Source of the DNA: Janthinobacterium sp. LM6
Lineage (GTDB): Bacteria > Pseudomonadota > Gammaproteobacteria > Burkholderiales > Burkholderiaceae_D
DNA length: 64,000 nt
Assembly: GCF_002002885.1 (NCBI RefSeq)
Contig: NZ_CP019510.1
Coordinates: forward strand, 3,038,001-3,102,000
Direction of reading: 5' to 3'
Part shown: one piece after another, positions 22,979-31,119 of the stretch
Layout: every line of letters begins with the position of its first letter
How positions within the stretch are numbered: the first letter of the stretch is position 1
Notes under the pieces: model-generated
Seen by the model: the letters and a program-made list of their open reading frames with translations, nothing else
Told to the model about the DNA's origin: nothing
The model's database searches: none
Made by a program: the position numbers and the translations under genes

Positions 22979-23899
22979 TCATTGCGCCTTTACCGCCATG
23001 CTTCCAGGCTTGGCCAGTTGACCCTGGAGGAATTGCTCGCGCTCCATCGGGCGTGCCAGCGCATAGCCCTGGCCGATGCGGCAGCCGATGCCCAGCAATG
23101 CCGCCAGCACGGATTCGTTTTCGATGCCTTCGGCCACCAGTTTCAGATTGAGCCTGTGTGCCAGGGCAACGAGGGTGGCGACGATGGCATGCGAATGGCT
23201 ATTGGTTTCCATGTCGCGAATAAAGGCGCCGTCGATCTTGACTTCATCGAAAGGCATCTTGAACAGGACGTTGAAGGTGGCGGAACCGGCGCCGAAGTCG
23301 TCGAGCGACAGGGGAAATCCCTTCGCCCGCAGGGTGTTGAGGCAGCCCGACAGGCACAGTTCATCGAGGACAGGCAAGTCTTCGGTGACTTCGACTTTCA
23401 GCAGCCGCGGCGGCAGGCAGGCATCCCACATTCTTGTGGCAAGCATATCTGCCATGCCGGGCGCGCACACGGTATCGATCGAGGCGTTGACGGCAACCGG
23501 CACGTCCGCACCTTGACGGCGCAGGTGCCGCAGCACATCGATGACCTCCTTGACGACCCGGTCGAATAGCTGCATATGCAGGCCGAGCCGGTTGACCATG
23601 GGAATCAGCACCGCCGGCGACACGTCGCCGTACCGTGGGTGCCGCCAGCGCAGCAGTGCTTCCGCGCTGACGATGCGCCTGCTGTGCAGGTCATACTGTG
23701 GCTGGTAGAGCACGCGCAGGCCCTCGCCTGTGCATATCGCATGGACGACGTCGGCATCGCTGGGCCGTGCCGGGGCATATCGCTTGAGCGCTTGCGGATG
23801 CTGTTTGCGTTCCTGCGGCACGGCGCCGGGCACGGTGAGGCGCAAGGGCAGGCGCTGGCACACCGTGATGGAAGGAATGGCATACACGGTGGCGCTCAT
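22979..23899 (-). CDS. EAL-domain c-di-GMP phosphodiesterase (copy 2)
   Basis: 306 residues, a paralogue of the EAL protein at 7592 but without its receiver-like N-terminus; only about 50 residues precede the EAL domain. Catalytic motifs are complete: E80 in EALLRW, AVNAS, VEVTED, LDDFGAG, VKIDGAF, VAEGIE and GYALARPM. It is predicted to be cytoplasmic and active. It is the first gene of a two-gene unit with the HTH copy 2, driven by the shared activator element about 60 bases upstream. Confidence 0.87.
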   Translation of the reverse strand: MSATVYAIPSITVCQRLPLRLTVPGAVPQERKQHPQALKRYAPARPSDADVVHAICTGEGLRVLYQPQYDLHSRRIVSAEALLRWRHPRYGDVSPAVLIPMVNRLGLHMQLFDRVVKEVIDVLRHLRRQGADVPVAVNASIDTVCAPGMADMLATRMWDACLPPRLLKVEVTEDLPVLDELCLSGCLNTLRAKGFPLSLDDFGAGSATFNVLFKMPFDEVKIDGAFIRDMETNSHSHAIVATLVALAHRLNLKLVAEGIENESVLAALLGIGCRIGQGYALARPMEREQFLQGQLAKPGSMAVKAQ

Positions 23900-23930
23900 G
23901 GCATTTTTCCCGGCGGATTAAGATGGAATA

Positions 23931-23976
23931 AGTATAGGGACGGCGATTTCAGCGGGGAATCGGACTGTTCTGAAAA
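23931..23976 (-). promoter_or_regulatory. shared activator element (site C) and -10 box
   Basis: On the minus strand TTTTCAGAACAGTCCGAT (23976-23959) is followed after 23 bases by TATACT (23936-23931). It is the same arrangement as at 7028, 13572 and 29093. The start would be near 23924, giving a leader of about 25 bases before the EAL copy 2 ATG. Confidence 0.7.
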
Positions 23977-24027
23977 GCGCCGCCCCGCCCAGGCTGGACG
24001 TCATGACGGACCGGCCAGTTTGCCCGG

Positions 24028-26019
24028 CTAGCGTGCCGTTCCCGGGCCGATATAACGGTCGATGAAGCGGAATACGGTCTCGCCCCACAGAATCCGGTTG
24101 CTTTCCTTGGCCCAGCCATGGCCCTCGCCCGTCATCACCATCCACTCGACGGTATTACCTTGCTTGCGCAACTGGTCGCGCATTTTCTCGCCGTGAATCA
24201 GGGGCACGCGCATGTCCTCGCTGCCGTAGGCCATCAGCACGGGCGCTTTGATCCTGGCGGCATTGCCGATGGCCGAAACTTTTTGGAAATACGCGTCGTC
24301 GGTCTTCGGATCGCCGTGCATCTTGGCACCCATGTCATCCATGACCGGGCCGGACATATCGGACCAATTGACGGTAAACAGCATCTTGACGTCGGTGACG
24401 CCGACCCAGTTGATGCCGCATTGGTACAGGTCGGGGTTTTTCACCAGGCCGTACATGGTGGCGTAGCCGCCGTAACTGGCGCCGATGATGCACACGCGCT
24501 TGCGGTCGACGATGCCCTGCCTGACCAGCTCCTCGATGCCGTCCGTGATGTCGTCCTGCATGCTCAGGCCCCATTGCTTCCAGCCCGCCGTGTGGTGTTT
24601 CCAGCCAAAACCGGTCGACATGCGAAATTGCGGCTGCAGCACGGCATAGCCGCGCGAGGCCAGCATCTGGCTCAAGGGATCGTACTGAAAATGGTCGCGC
24701 GAGTGCGGTCCGCCATGGATGTAGGCGACCAGCGGCAGGGCCTTGGGCGCGCGGCCTTGCGGCAAGGTGAGATAGGCCGGAATATTCAGTCCGTCGCGTG
24801 CCTGGTAAGAGATTACTTTCTGTTCGGAAAGTTTCTTGCCATCCAGAATGGGCATCACACTGTACAAAGGCTCCAAGGTTTTTTTGCGCGTGTTGAACAA
24901 ATACAGCTTGCCCACATTATTCACACCTGTGGCACTGACAACCGCGTGGTCGCCACGCCATTGGAAATTGACCTCTTCGTTGGGCAAGCTGGCGTTCAGC
25001 GACGCCTGCAGGCGTGCATATTCCGGATCGAAGTAGTGCTTTGTCGGCTTCATGCCATCCACCTGCACGCCGATGATTTTCTTGCGCGCATAGTCGAACA
25101 GCAAGCCGTTATTGACATCGACTAGTGTATCCTCGGCAATTAAATCCCCGGCCTTATTGCCGGAGAAATCCCAGATGTGGACGCCCGCCTTGTCGCGGCC
25201 GTTGAAGCGGCCGGCGACAAACAAGGTCTTGTTGTCGAAATCGAAGCCCAGCGGATTCATGGTTTTGCCTTCAGTGGCATAGGCTTGGTAGATGGGTTTC
25301 CACGGCGCCTTGTCTTCTTCGCGGTAATACACGGTCTGCTTGATGCGCTTGCTGCCATCTTCCACGCTCATGGCCGAGGCCACCCGGATCACATTGTCAT
25401 GATCGAGCAGCCAGTCGCTGACGGCGCCGGGATTATCAAATGTCAACAAGGTCTTGCGGCCAGTGGTCGTGTCCATGCGAAAAACGTCGCTGGCGCCCAG
25501 GTCGGCCCCGCTGCCGCGCTCGTTATTGGAGACAATCAAATCGTTGCTGCCGTCGCCAACCCGCTTCAATACCTGTACCGGTTTGTAGGGCTTGCCGGTG
25601 CTCATGGCGTCCTTGACGCTGGCTACCAGGATGCGGAAAGCGCTGCCGTCGCGGTTGACGGCAAACAAGCCGCCGCCCGTCTGTTTTTCCATCACTTCGC
25701 TGCTGCCCTTGCTGATGCTGAACACAAGGCGCTGGTTGTTCACCCACAGCGGACTGGTGACATCCCAGTCCGGATCGGAGGCCACGACGGTGGAAGCGCG
25801 CGTCTCGAGGTTGATAATGGCCAGCACGAAACGTCCGTTGCGGGGCGTGAGCACGGCAAGGTTCTGTCCGTCCGGCGACAGCGTGGGGCTGCCGCTAAAT
25901 TCGCTTTTCTTGAAAAAATCCGCAATGGGAATCGTCTCGTCGGCGTGCGCGAAGTGCGCATGCATGCCGCCACAGGCAAGCAGCAAGGCGAGTAGCGTGA
26001 GAGTGGGAGTGTATTTCAC
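24028..26019 (-). CDS. secreted prolyl-oligopeptidase family (S9) serine peptidase
   Basis: 663 residues with a signal peptide (MKYTPTLTLLALLLACGGMH, ending near HFAHA). A beta-propeller (about 30-400, starting SPTLSPDGQNLAV) precedes the alpha/beta-hydrolase catalytic domain. The triad is visible: S515 in GASYGGYATM, D602 in GSEDMRVPL and H634 in GEGHGW. Such enzymes cleave short peptides, in the periplasm or outside the cell. The start is a GTG with GGAG seven bases upstream. It lies downstream of a TonB receptor on the same strand with a hairpin between them, suggesting joint handling of peptides. Confidence 0.92.
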   Translation of the reverse strand: MKYTPTLTLLALLLACGGMHAHFAHADETIPIADFFKKSEFSGSPTLSPDGQNLAVLTPRNGRFVLAIINLETRASTVVASDPDWDVTSPLWVNNQRLVFSISKGSSEVMEKQTGGGLFAVNRDGSAFRILVASVKDAMSTGKPYKPVQVLKRVGDGSNDLIVSNNERGSGADLGASDVFRMDTTTGRKTLLTFDNPGAVSDWLLDHDNVIRVASAMSVEDGSKRIKQTVYYREEDKAPWKPIYQAYATEGKTMNPLGFDFDNKTLFVAGRFNGRDKAGVHIWDFSGNKAGDLIAEDTLVDVNNGLLFDYARKKIIGVQVDGMKPTKHYFDPEYARLQASLNASLPNEEVNFQWRGDHAVVSATGVNNVGKLYLFNTRKKTLEPLYSVMPILDGKKLSEQKVISYQARDGLNIPAYLTLPQGRAPKALPLVAYIHGGPHSRDHFQYDPLSQMLASRGYAVLQPQFRMSTGFGWKHHTAGWKQWGLSMQDDITDGIEELVRQGIVDRKRVCIIGASYGGYATMYGLVKNPDLYQCGINWVGVTDVKMLFTVNWSDMSGPVMDDMGAKMHGDPKTDDAYFQKVSAIGNAARIKAPVLMAYGSEDMRVPLIHGEKMRDQLRKQGNTVEWMVMTGEGHGWAKESNRILWGETVFRFIDRYIGPGTAR

Positions 26020-26057
26020 TTATTTCTCCAGTCAGAATGTGCGGTGACATCGGGTAT

Positions 26058-26081
26058 GGCGGCCTGGCCAGCCAGGCCGCC
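26058..26081 (-). other. intergenic hairpin between TonB receptor and S9 peptidase genes
   Basis: Perfect 11-base inverted repeat GGCGGCCTGGC / GCCAGGCCGCC with a 2-base centre (about a 10-base stem in practice). No T run follows on either strand, so it may stabilise or partly terminate the receptor transcript. Confidence 0.6.
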
Positions 26082-26128
26082 TGCAGCAGACAAGGCCGCG
26101 CAGAACTGGCGCGCCTCGATCCCTTGCG

Positions 26129-28894
26129 TTACTTGAAGGTGTAGTCGGCCGTCAATTGGACGTAGCGTCCCATTGCACTATGCAAGCCGGAAATGTAGTT
26201 AGATTCACCATTTGGATAGAGTGGCGATTTCCGGTCAAAGGCGTTGCGCACCGCAAGACTCAGCTTGGTGTTCTTGAAACCGGAGTAGCTGCCGCCCAGA
26301 TTGAAGACGGTGAACGAGGCAATGCCTTTGCATAAGGCGGGATAACCTTCTGTTGCCAGTTTGCATGCTTGGCTCCGGTCTGTAAAAGACGACATCTTGC
26401 CGGTAAAATCCACATCTGCCGACAGCTGGTAGGCGGCTTTTTTCCAGGCCACGCCCAGATTGCCCTGCACGGTGGGAAACCCTGCGAGACCAGCCTGCGG
26501 GCTCGGCTTGTCGTCCACCGATGCGGCATATTGGTAGGAATGGGTATGGCTCAGGTTCAGCTGCGGATGCAGGGTGCCGTATTCGCCGAGGTTGAACCTG
26601 CCCACCATCTTCAAGTCCAGGCCGCGGACCTGTGTCACTGCCAAATTGGTCAGCAGCATGGTAACGGCGGTGATTTCGCCCGCAGTCGCGCCTGCCAATT
26701 GATCGGCTGACGAGAGCGGTGCGCGCACGACGGCCACGGCAGGATTGTTGGCGTATTGTGACGGGTTGTTCAAGACTTTCGTCAGATCCAAGGTGGAAAT
26801 TTCGCTATCGCGTTTGATCTGCCACACATCGAGTGTGCTCAGGAATGCGCTGCTGGGCTCCCAGGCCATGCCGAGGGTGACGCTTTTCGCCGTTTCCGGC
26901 TTGAGATCCTTGTTGGCCCCGCTGCGATACGCAAAGATACTGTCGCAGCCCAGCTTGAAATTGCTATTGCAGCGGGCCGTATCCTTGTGCGTGAGATAGG
27001 CATTGCGGATATCGGTCGAATTTTCCACCAGCGTGGGCGCGCGGAAGCCTTCCGCATACGTTCCGCGCAGCATGAATGCGGGCGTGACCGACCATTTCAA
27101 GCCCAGCTTTGGCGTCGTCGAGCTGCCATAGTCGGAATAGCGGTCGTGTCTTGCCGCCAGGCTCGCTTCCAGATTCTTCACCAGAGGAATGGTGGCTTCG
27201 GCAAACACGGAGGCGATATGGCGGCTGTTCGAGATGCCAGGAGCCGATTGCGCCTGATGATAGAGCTCATTGGCAATGGCGCGGGCGTCGGGCGAGGTGG
27301 TCAGCGATTCGCGCCGGAATTCCGTTCCCAGCGCCACACCCACGGCGCCCGCGGGCAGCGTGAACAATTCACCGGAAATCTTGGCGTCGATTTGTGCCAG
27401 GGACGACTTGAATGTACTGTCGGCGCTGCTTATGATTGTGCGGTACAGCGCCTCGTTGGCACTGCCGCCGCCAAAGATAAAGCGGCCCTCGTGGTAGGCC
27501 TTGGCGAGGGGGGCGGTCAGAATGGCGCTGCTATTGTGTGATTGGACTTTGCTGCCGGTGAAAAGGACGGCTGTCTCCCAATCCCAGTTCTTGTAGTCGC
27601 CTTTGACGCCTGCCAGGTAGCGGCTGAAATCGGTCGTATTCTTCCTGCCCTGGGAAGGGAAATCGCGCAGCGAGGCACGTACGCGCACCGTGCCATTTTC
27701 GCCGGCCAGGGTCTTGCCGTCAGGGCCGATCAGTTCTTTCGGGTATTGTGGGTGGGTAATGGGCAGGCTAAGGGTCTGCTGGCCAATTTGCCCGGCGAAC
27801 CAGTGCGGGATGCCAGTGATCGTCCCGGTGTTCCGGTTAAACATGAGTTCGCCGAATACGGTGGTGCTGGCGTTTGCCTGCCAGGTAACCCGGCTGGTCA
27901 GGCCGATGCGGTCCGTCTTGCCGCCGGCGTTGACGGTGCTATCCTTTGCATTGTCGAAGACGCAGGCTTGTCCCATGGAATTAATGTGCAGTATTGACGA
28001 CGCCGGCACCAGGCGGTCCGCCGGACATTGATTGTCCAGGGTGCGCATCACATAGCGGCCAGTCGCCTTGTCGATCCAGAAAAGGTTGCCGGGGTAGGTG
28101 TACAGCGTGCGCTTGTCCTTGTAGCCCCAGGCGCGCAAATCATCCGTGCCCAGATAGGCATCGCGCTTGTGCAGATACATTTCCTTGCGCGAACGCACGT
28201 CAAGCGTGGCATAGGCGTTGAAGTGGTCCTTGACCAGGCTGCCTTTGCCGACGCTGATGGTGGCGCGCTGTTGTTCGCCATCGCCGCGGCTGGACTGGCC
28301 CAGCGAAGCGCTCAGTTCCAGGCCTTCGTAACTGCTGCGCAGGATAATGTTGATCACACCGGCCATCGCTTCGGAACCATAGATCGCCGAGGCGCCATCC
28401 TTCAGGATTTCAATCCGTTCCACGGCGCCGACGGGAATGGAATTCAAGTCGACGAAGGTGGTCTGGAATTCCGGTTGCGCATACGCCGCCAGCCGGCGTC
28501 CGTTGATCAGCATCAAGGTCGCCTGGCTGCCGATGCCGCGCAGGTTCATGCCGGCGGCACCGGCCGTGAAGCCGTTGGTATTGTTTTCATTGATGCCCCC
28601 AATATTGGCGGAAATCGTGCGCAGTACTTCATTGAGGGAAGTGGCGCCGCCGCGCGTCAGTTCTTCGCGCGTGATGATCTGCACGGGCGAGGCCGATTCG
28701 AGTTCGATGCGCCGTACGTTCGAGCCTGTGACGTAGACTTTTTGCGTGGGGGCTTTGTCCGCCGCGTCCGCCTGGATGGCGGGAACGTCCGCACCTGCTT
28801 GCTGCGCCTGTACCTGCCCCGCGATGCTGAAACCGGCGGCTGTCGCCATTGCGAGCCGGACCAGTACGACGAGTTTTTTTTCGTTGAGTAACAT
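26129..28894 (-). CDS. TonB-dependent outer-membrane receptor, substrate unknown (peptide-type guess)
   Basis: 921 residues from the ATG preceded by GAGGG; the longer frame adds 34 residues without signal-peptide character. Signal peptide to about residue 31 (AGQVQAQ), then a TonB box-like start (QKVYVTGSNVRRIELES), a plug domain (EELTRGGATSLNEVLRTIS, INGRRLAAY, VERIEILKDGASAIYGSEAM) and a beta-barrel ending YVQLTADYTFK. The plug is of the large proteobacterial group that takes up peptides, sugars or other organic substrates rather than only siderophores. The shared activator element upstream links it to the fimbrial and EAL genes. Confidence 0.9.
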   Translation of the reverse strand: MLLNEKKLVVLVRLAMATAAGFSIAGQVQAQQAGADVPAIQADAADKAPTQKVYVTGSNVRRIELESASPVQIITREELTRGGATSLNEVLRTISANIGGINENNTNGFTAGAAGMNLRGIGSQATLMLINGRRLAAYAQPEFQTTFVDLNSIPVGAVERIEILKDGASAIYGSEAMAGVINIILRSSYEGLELSASLGQSSRGDGEQQRATISVGKGSLVKDHFNAYATLDVRSRKEMYLHKRDAYLGTDDLRAWGYKDKRTLYTYPGNLFWIDKATGRYVMRTLDNQCPADRLVPASSILHINSMGQACVFDNAKDSTVNAGGKTDRIGLTSRVTWQANASTTVFGELMFNRNTGTITGIPHWFAGQIGQQTLSLPITHPQYPKELIGPDGKTLAGENGTVRVRASLRDFPSQGRKNTTDFSRYLAGVKGDYKNWDWETAVLFTGSKVQSHNSSAILTAPLAKAYHEGRFIFGGGSANEALYRTIISSADSTFKSSLAQIDAKISGELFTLPAGAVGVALGTEFRRESLTTSPDARAIANELYHQAQSAPGISNSRHIASVFAEATIPLVKNLEASLAARHDRYSDYGSSTTPKLGLKWSVTPAFMLRGTYAEGFRAPTLVENSTDIRNAYLTHKDTARCNSNFKLGCDSIFAYRSGANKDLKPETAKSVTLGMAWEPSSAFLSTLDVWQIKRDSEISTLDLTKVLNNPSQYANNPAVAVVRAPLSSADQLAGATAGEITAVTMLLTNLAVTQVRGLDLKMVGRFNLGEYGTLHPQLNLSHTHSYQYAASVDDKPSPQAGLAGFPTVQGNLGVAWKKAAYQLSADVDFTGKMSSFTDRSQACKLATEGYPALCKGIASFTVFNLGGSYSGFKNTKLSLAVRNAFDRKSPLYPNGESNYISGLHSAMGRYVQLTADYTFK

Positions 28895-29047
28895 TGCACC
28901 CTCTTTGGTTATAGGTAATTGTTGTGGTAGCCAATAACGCGACTTGCCGCCTGGCCATTCCGGTGCCTGGTATGGCACTGGTGTGGCCTGATGCATCAGC
29001 GGCTAGCGCTCATCGAAATATTGTATTTTTCTCAATGGGCGACTTCA

Positions 29048-29093
29048 AATATACCGAGCGGAAAAGGGCGGAAAAATAGGACTGGTCTTAAAG
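29048..29093 (-). promoter_or_regulatory. shared activator element (site D) and -10 box
   Basis: On the minus strand CTTTAAGACCAGTCCTAT (29093-29076) is followed after 23 bases by TATATT (29053-29048). It matches the elements at 7028, 13572 and 23976. Transcription would begin near 29041, leaving a leader of about 147 bases before the TonB receptor ATG. The rest of the gap 28895-29266 shows no gene or terminator I can support. Confidence 0.7.
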
Positions 29094-29266
29094 CACATCG
29101 CTAAATTCTTAATACAACAAGGACCTGCTGGAGCGCCGGATAGGGTAGTAAGCCGCTGGATGAGGGCGATCTCAGGGGAGGGGTGTGCTGTCGCGCTGGC
29201 TCAGGCGCGGCTGCCGATTGCGGGCGACGATCCGGCCGGGCACTTGCGCGTGCGCCAGCCGCGGGT

Positions 29267-30319
29267 TCAGAGCCCGAAGGCGCAGCGCATGAAGTCGTGT
29301 CGCAGCGCGTTGATCCGGGCGAAGTCGCGCGTGTAGTACAGCTTGTTCGTCAGCAGCACCGCGTAGCGGCCGCGCCGTGGGCTGAGCCACATAGCGGTAC
29401 CGGTGAAACCCTGGTGGCACCAGACGTCGTCCTGGGGCCCGGTGCCCGCCGCCGGGTGCCAGAACAGGCCGCGCGAGGGATTTAACGAACCCGTCTGCAC
29501 CGTCAGCGAAGCGCGCACCCAGCCGGCGTCAAACACCTGGCCTGCGCCATGCAGGCCCGGCGCCAACATTGCCTGCAGGAAACGCTGCAAGTCGGGCACA
29601 TTGGAAAACAGCCCGGAAATGCCGCACACGCCGCCCAGCAGCCGGGTCGAAAAATCATGCACCACGCCGGTCAGGTGGGCGCCCGCCTGTTCGCAGTACT
29701 CGGTCGGCGCGACCAGTTGGCCGTGGCGTGGCGCCAAAGGGCCGTAGCCCGTGGCGGCCATGCCCAGCGGGTGCAGCACATGTTGTGCCAGGGCCCGGTC
29801 CAGCGGCAGGCCCAGCAGCCGTTCGATGACCAGGCCGAGGATCAGGGCCGCGCGGTCCGTGTATGCGACAGCCTGGCCCGGCGTGCCTTCCAGCGGTTCG
29901 CGCAGCACGCCGCGCACGATGTCGTCGTACACCTCGCCATAGCTGGCGCGCAGGCGGGCGCGCAGCGGCAAGCCGGCCGTATGCGTGAGCAGCTGGAAAA
30001 TCGTGACGGGCGCCAGTGCATAACCGTGGGTGCCGGGCAGCCGGTCGTCTAGCCGGTCGTCCAGGCGCAGGCGTTGCTGGCCAATCAGCCTGCCGATCAG
30101 CGACCAGACGCTGACGATCTTGGTCAGCGACGCGATGTCGAACAGGGTGTCGACCTGCATCGCGGCGCTGGCGGGATCCGGCGTGAGCCGCCCGGCCGCG
30201 CCCGCCGCGCCGTGGTCGACGGTGCCCACGGCCCAGGCCGCGCCCGGGAAAATCCGCTCCTGCACGCCGGCCTCCGCCAGCGCTGCAAGTTGCTCTGTAT
30301 GGCTGTTTATTAACTGCAT
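29267..30319 (-). CDS. serine hydrolase of the class C beta-lactamase / D-Ala-D-Ala peptidase fold
   Basis: 350 residues. The active-site motifs are S64-L-T-K67 (the SxxK motif), Y153-T-D155 at the YxN position and H302-QGFTG at the KTG/HTG position, so it is probably active. There is no clear signal peptide from this start, suggesting a cytoplasmic esterase or peptidase rather than a true beta-lactamase. The start is the ATG that overlaps the end of the alpha/beta-hydrolase gene by ten bases; the much longer frame upstream is a shadow of that gene. It is the last gene of a three-hydrolase operon. Confidence 0.85.
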   Translation of the reverse strand: MQLINSHTEQLAALAEAGVQERIFPGAAWAVGTVDHGAAGAAGRLTPDPASAAMQVDTLFDIASLTKIVSVWSLIGRLIGQQRLRLDDRLDDRLPGTHGYALAPVTIFQLLTHTAGLPLRARLRASYGEVYDDIVRGVLREPLEGTPGQAVAYTDRAALILGLVIERLLGLPLDRALAQHVLHPLGMAATGYGPLAPRHGQLVAPTEYCEQAGAHLTGVVHDFSTRLLGGVCGISGLFSNVPDLQRFLQAMLAPGLHGAGQVFDAGWVRASLTVQTGSLNPSRGLFWHPAAGTGPQDDVWCHQGFTGTAMWLSPRRGRYAVLLTNKLYYTRDFARINALRHDFMRCAFGL

Positions 30320-31119
30320 GATAATTGTGCCGCCCTGCCATGGTCCGTCAATTCTTCCCCCAGCCAGCGCGCCACCGACCGCGCCAGCCATTCCCCCTCG
30401 TCGAGCGGCAAGTCGTGCCCTGCGTCGCGGTGGATCAGGCAATCGGCTTGCCAGGCGCGCGCCAGGCGCTGCGAACAGCGGTGGTCGACCAATTGATCTT
30501 GCGCGCCGGCCATCACCAGCACGGGCATGGGTGGGCGTATTGCCGGGGCGCGGTAGCGGGCGGCCGACAGCAGCTGGCGCAAGGCGTTGCGGCGGCTGAC
30601 CGGGTATTCCTGCTGGTAACGGAGCCAGTCGGCCAGCAGCGCGGGGTTGCCGTCCGCATTGCGACGGCTCGTCAGGCGCAATATCAGCGCTTCCTGACTG
30701 CGTTGGTCGCCGGCCAGCAGCTGGCGCAGCAGGGCGCCGTAGTTTTGCCAGCGCAGGCGCCGGTAAAACGGATTGAACGGCCGCATGCTGGTATTGATGA
30801 GCACGCAGCGCGCGATTTCCTGCGGGTAGCGGTGACCCCATTCGACGGCCACCATGCCGCCCAGGGACAGGGCCAGCAAGTGGTAGGGCGCCGGAATGCC
30901 CCGCGCCTGCAGCTCCCGGCGGCAGTCTTCCACCATGTCGGCCACGCGCGTGGCGCTCGTTTGCAGGTGGCGCGTGCCGTTGCCGGGCAAGTCGGGCGTG
31001 ACGATGCGGGCGCCGGGCAGGGCGCGCGCGAGGGTGGCGGGGAAGCTGCCCCAGTGGCGCTGTTCGCGCATCAGGCCGCGCAGCAGGACCCAGTTATCGT
31101 GCGTGTTGATCTGCGTCAT
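30310..31119 (-). CDS. alpha/beta hydrolase
   Basis: 269 residues, single-domain alpha/beta hydrolase. The oxyanion region is LLRGLMREQRHWG, with the nucleophile S85 in LALSLGG, the acid D208 in GAQDQLVD and H235 in RDAGHDLPLD. There is no signal peptide. It overlaps by four bases (ATGA) with the M14 peptidase gene before it and by ten with the serine hydrolase after it, so the three are co-translated. Substrate unknown; a carboxylic ester or amide is expected for the family. Confidence 0.87.
   Translation of the reverse strand: MTQINTHDNWVLLRGLMREQRHWGSFPATLARALPGARIVTPDLPGNGTRHLQTSATRVADMVEDCRRELQARGIPAPYHLLALSLGGMVAVEWGHRYPQEIARCVLINTSMRPFNPFYRRLRWQNYGALLRQLLAGDQRSQEALILRLTSRRNADGNPALLADWLRYQQEYPVSRRNALRQLLSAARYRAPAIRPPMPVLVMAGAQDQLVDHRCSQRLARAWQADCLIHRDAGHDLPLDEGEWLARSVARWLGEELTDHGRAAQLSCS

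Noticed and set aside
29267-30841. Longer 524-codon version of the serine hydrolase gene
   Set aside because: The first 174 codons are Pro/Arg/Ala-rich shadow sequence antiparallel in character to a real protein and lie over the alpha/beta-hydrolase gene. The ATG at 30319 gives a protein beginning at the correct family position.
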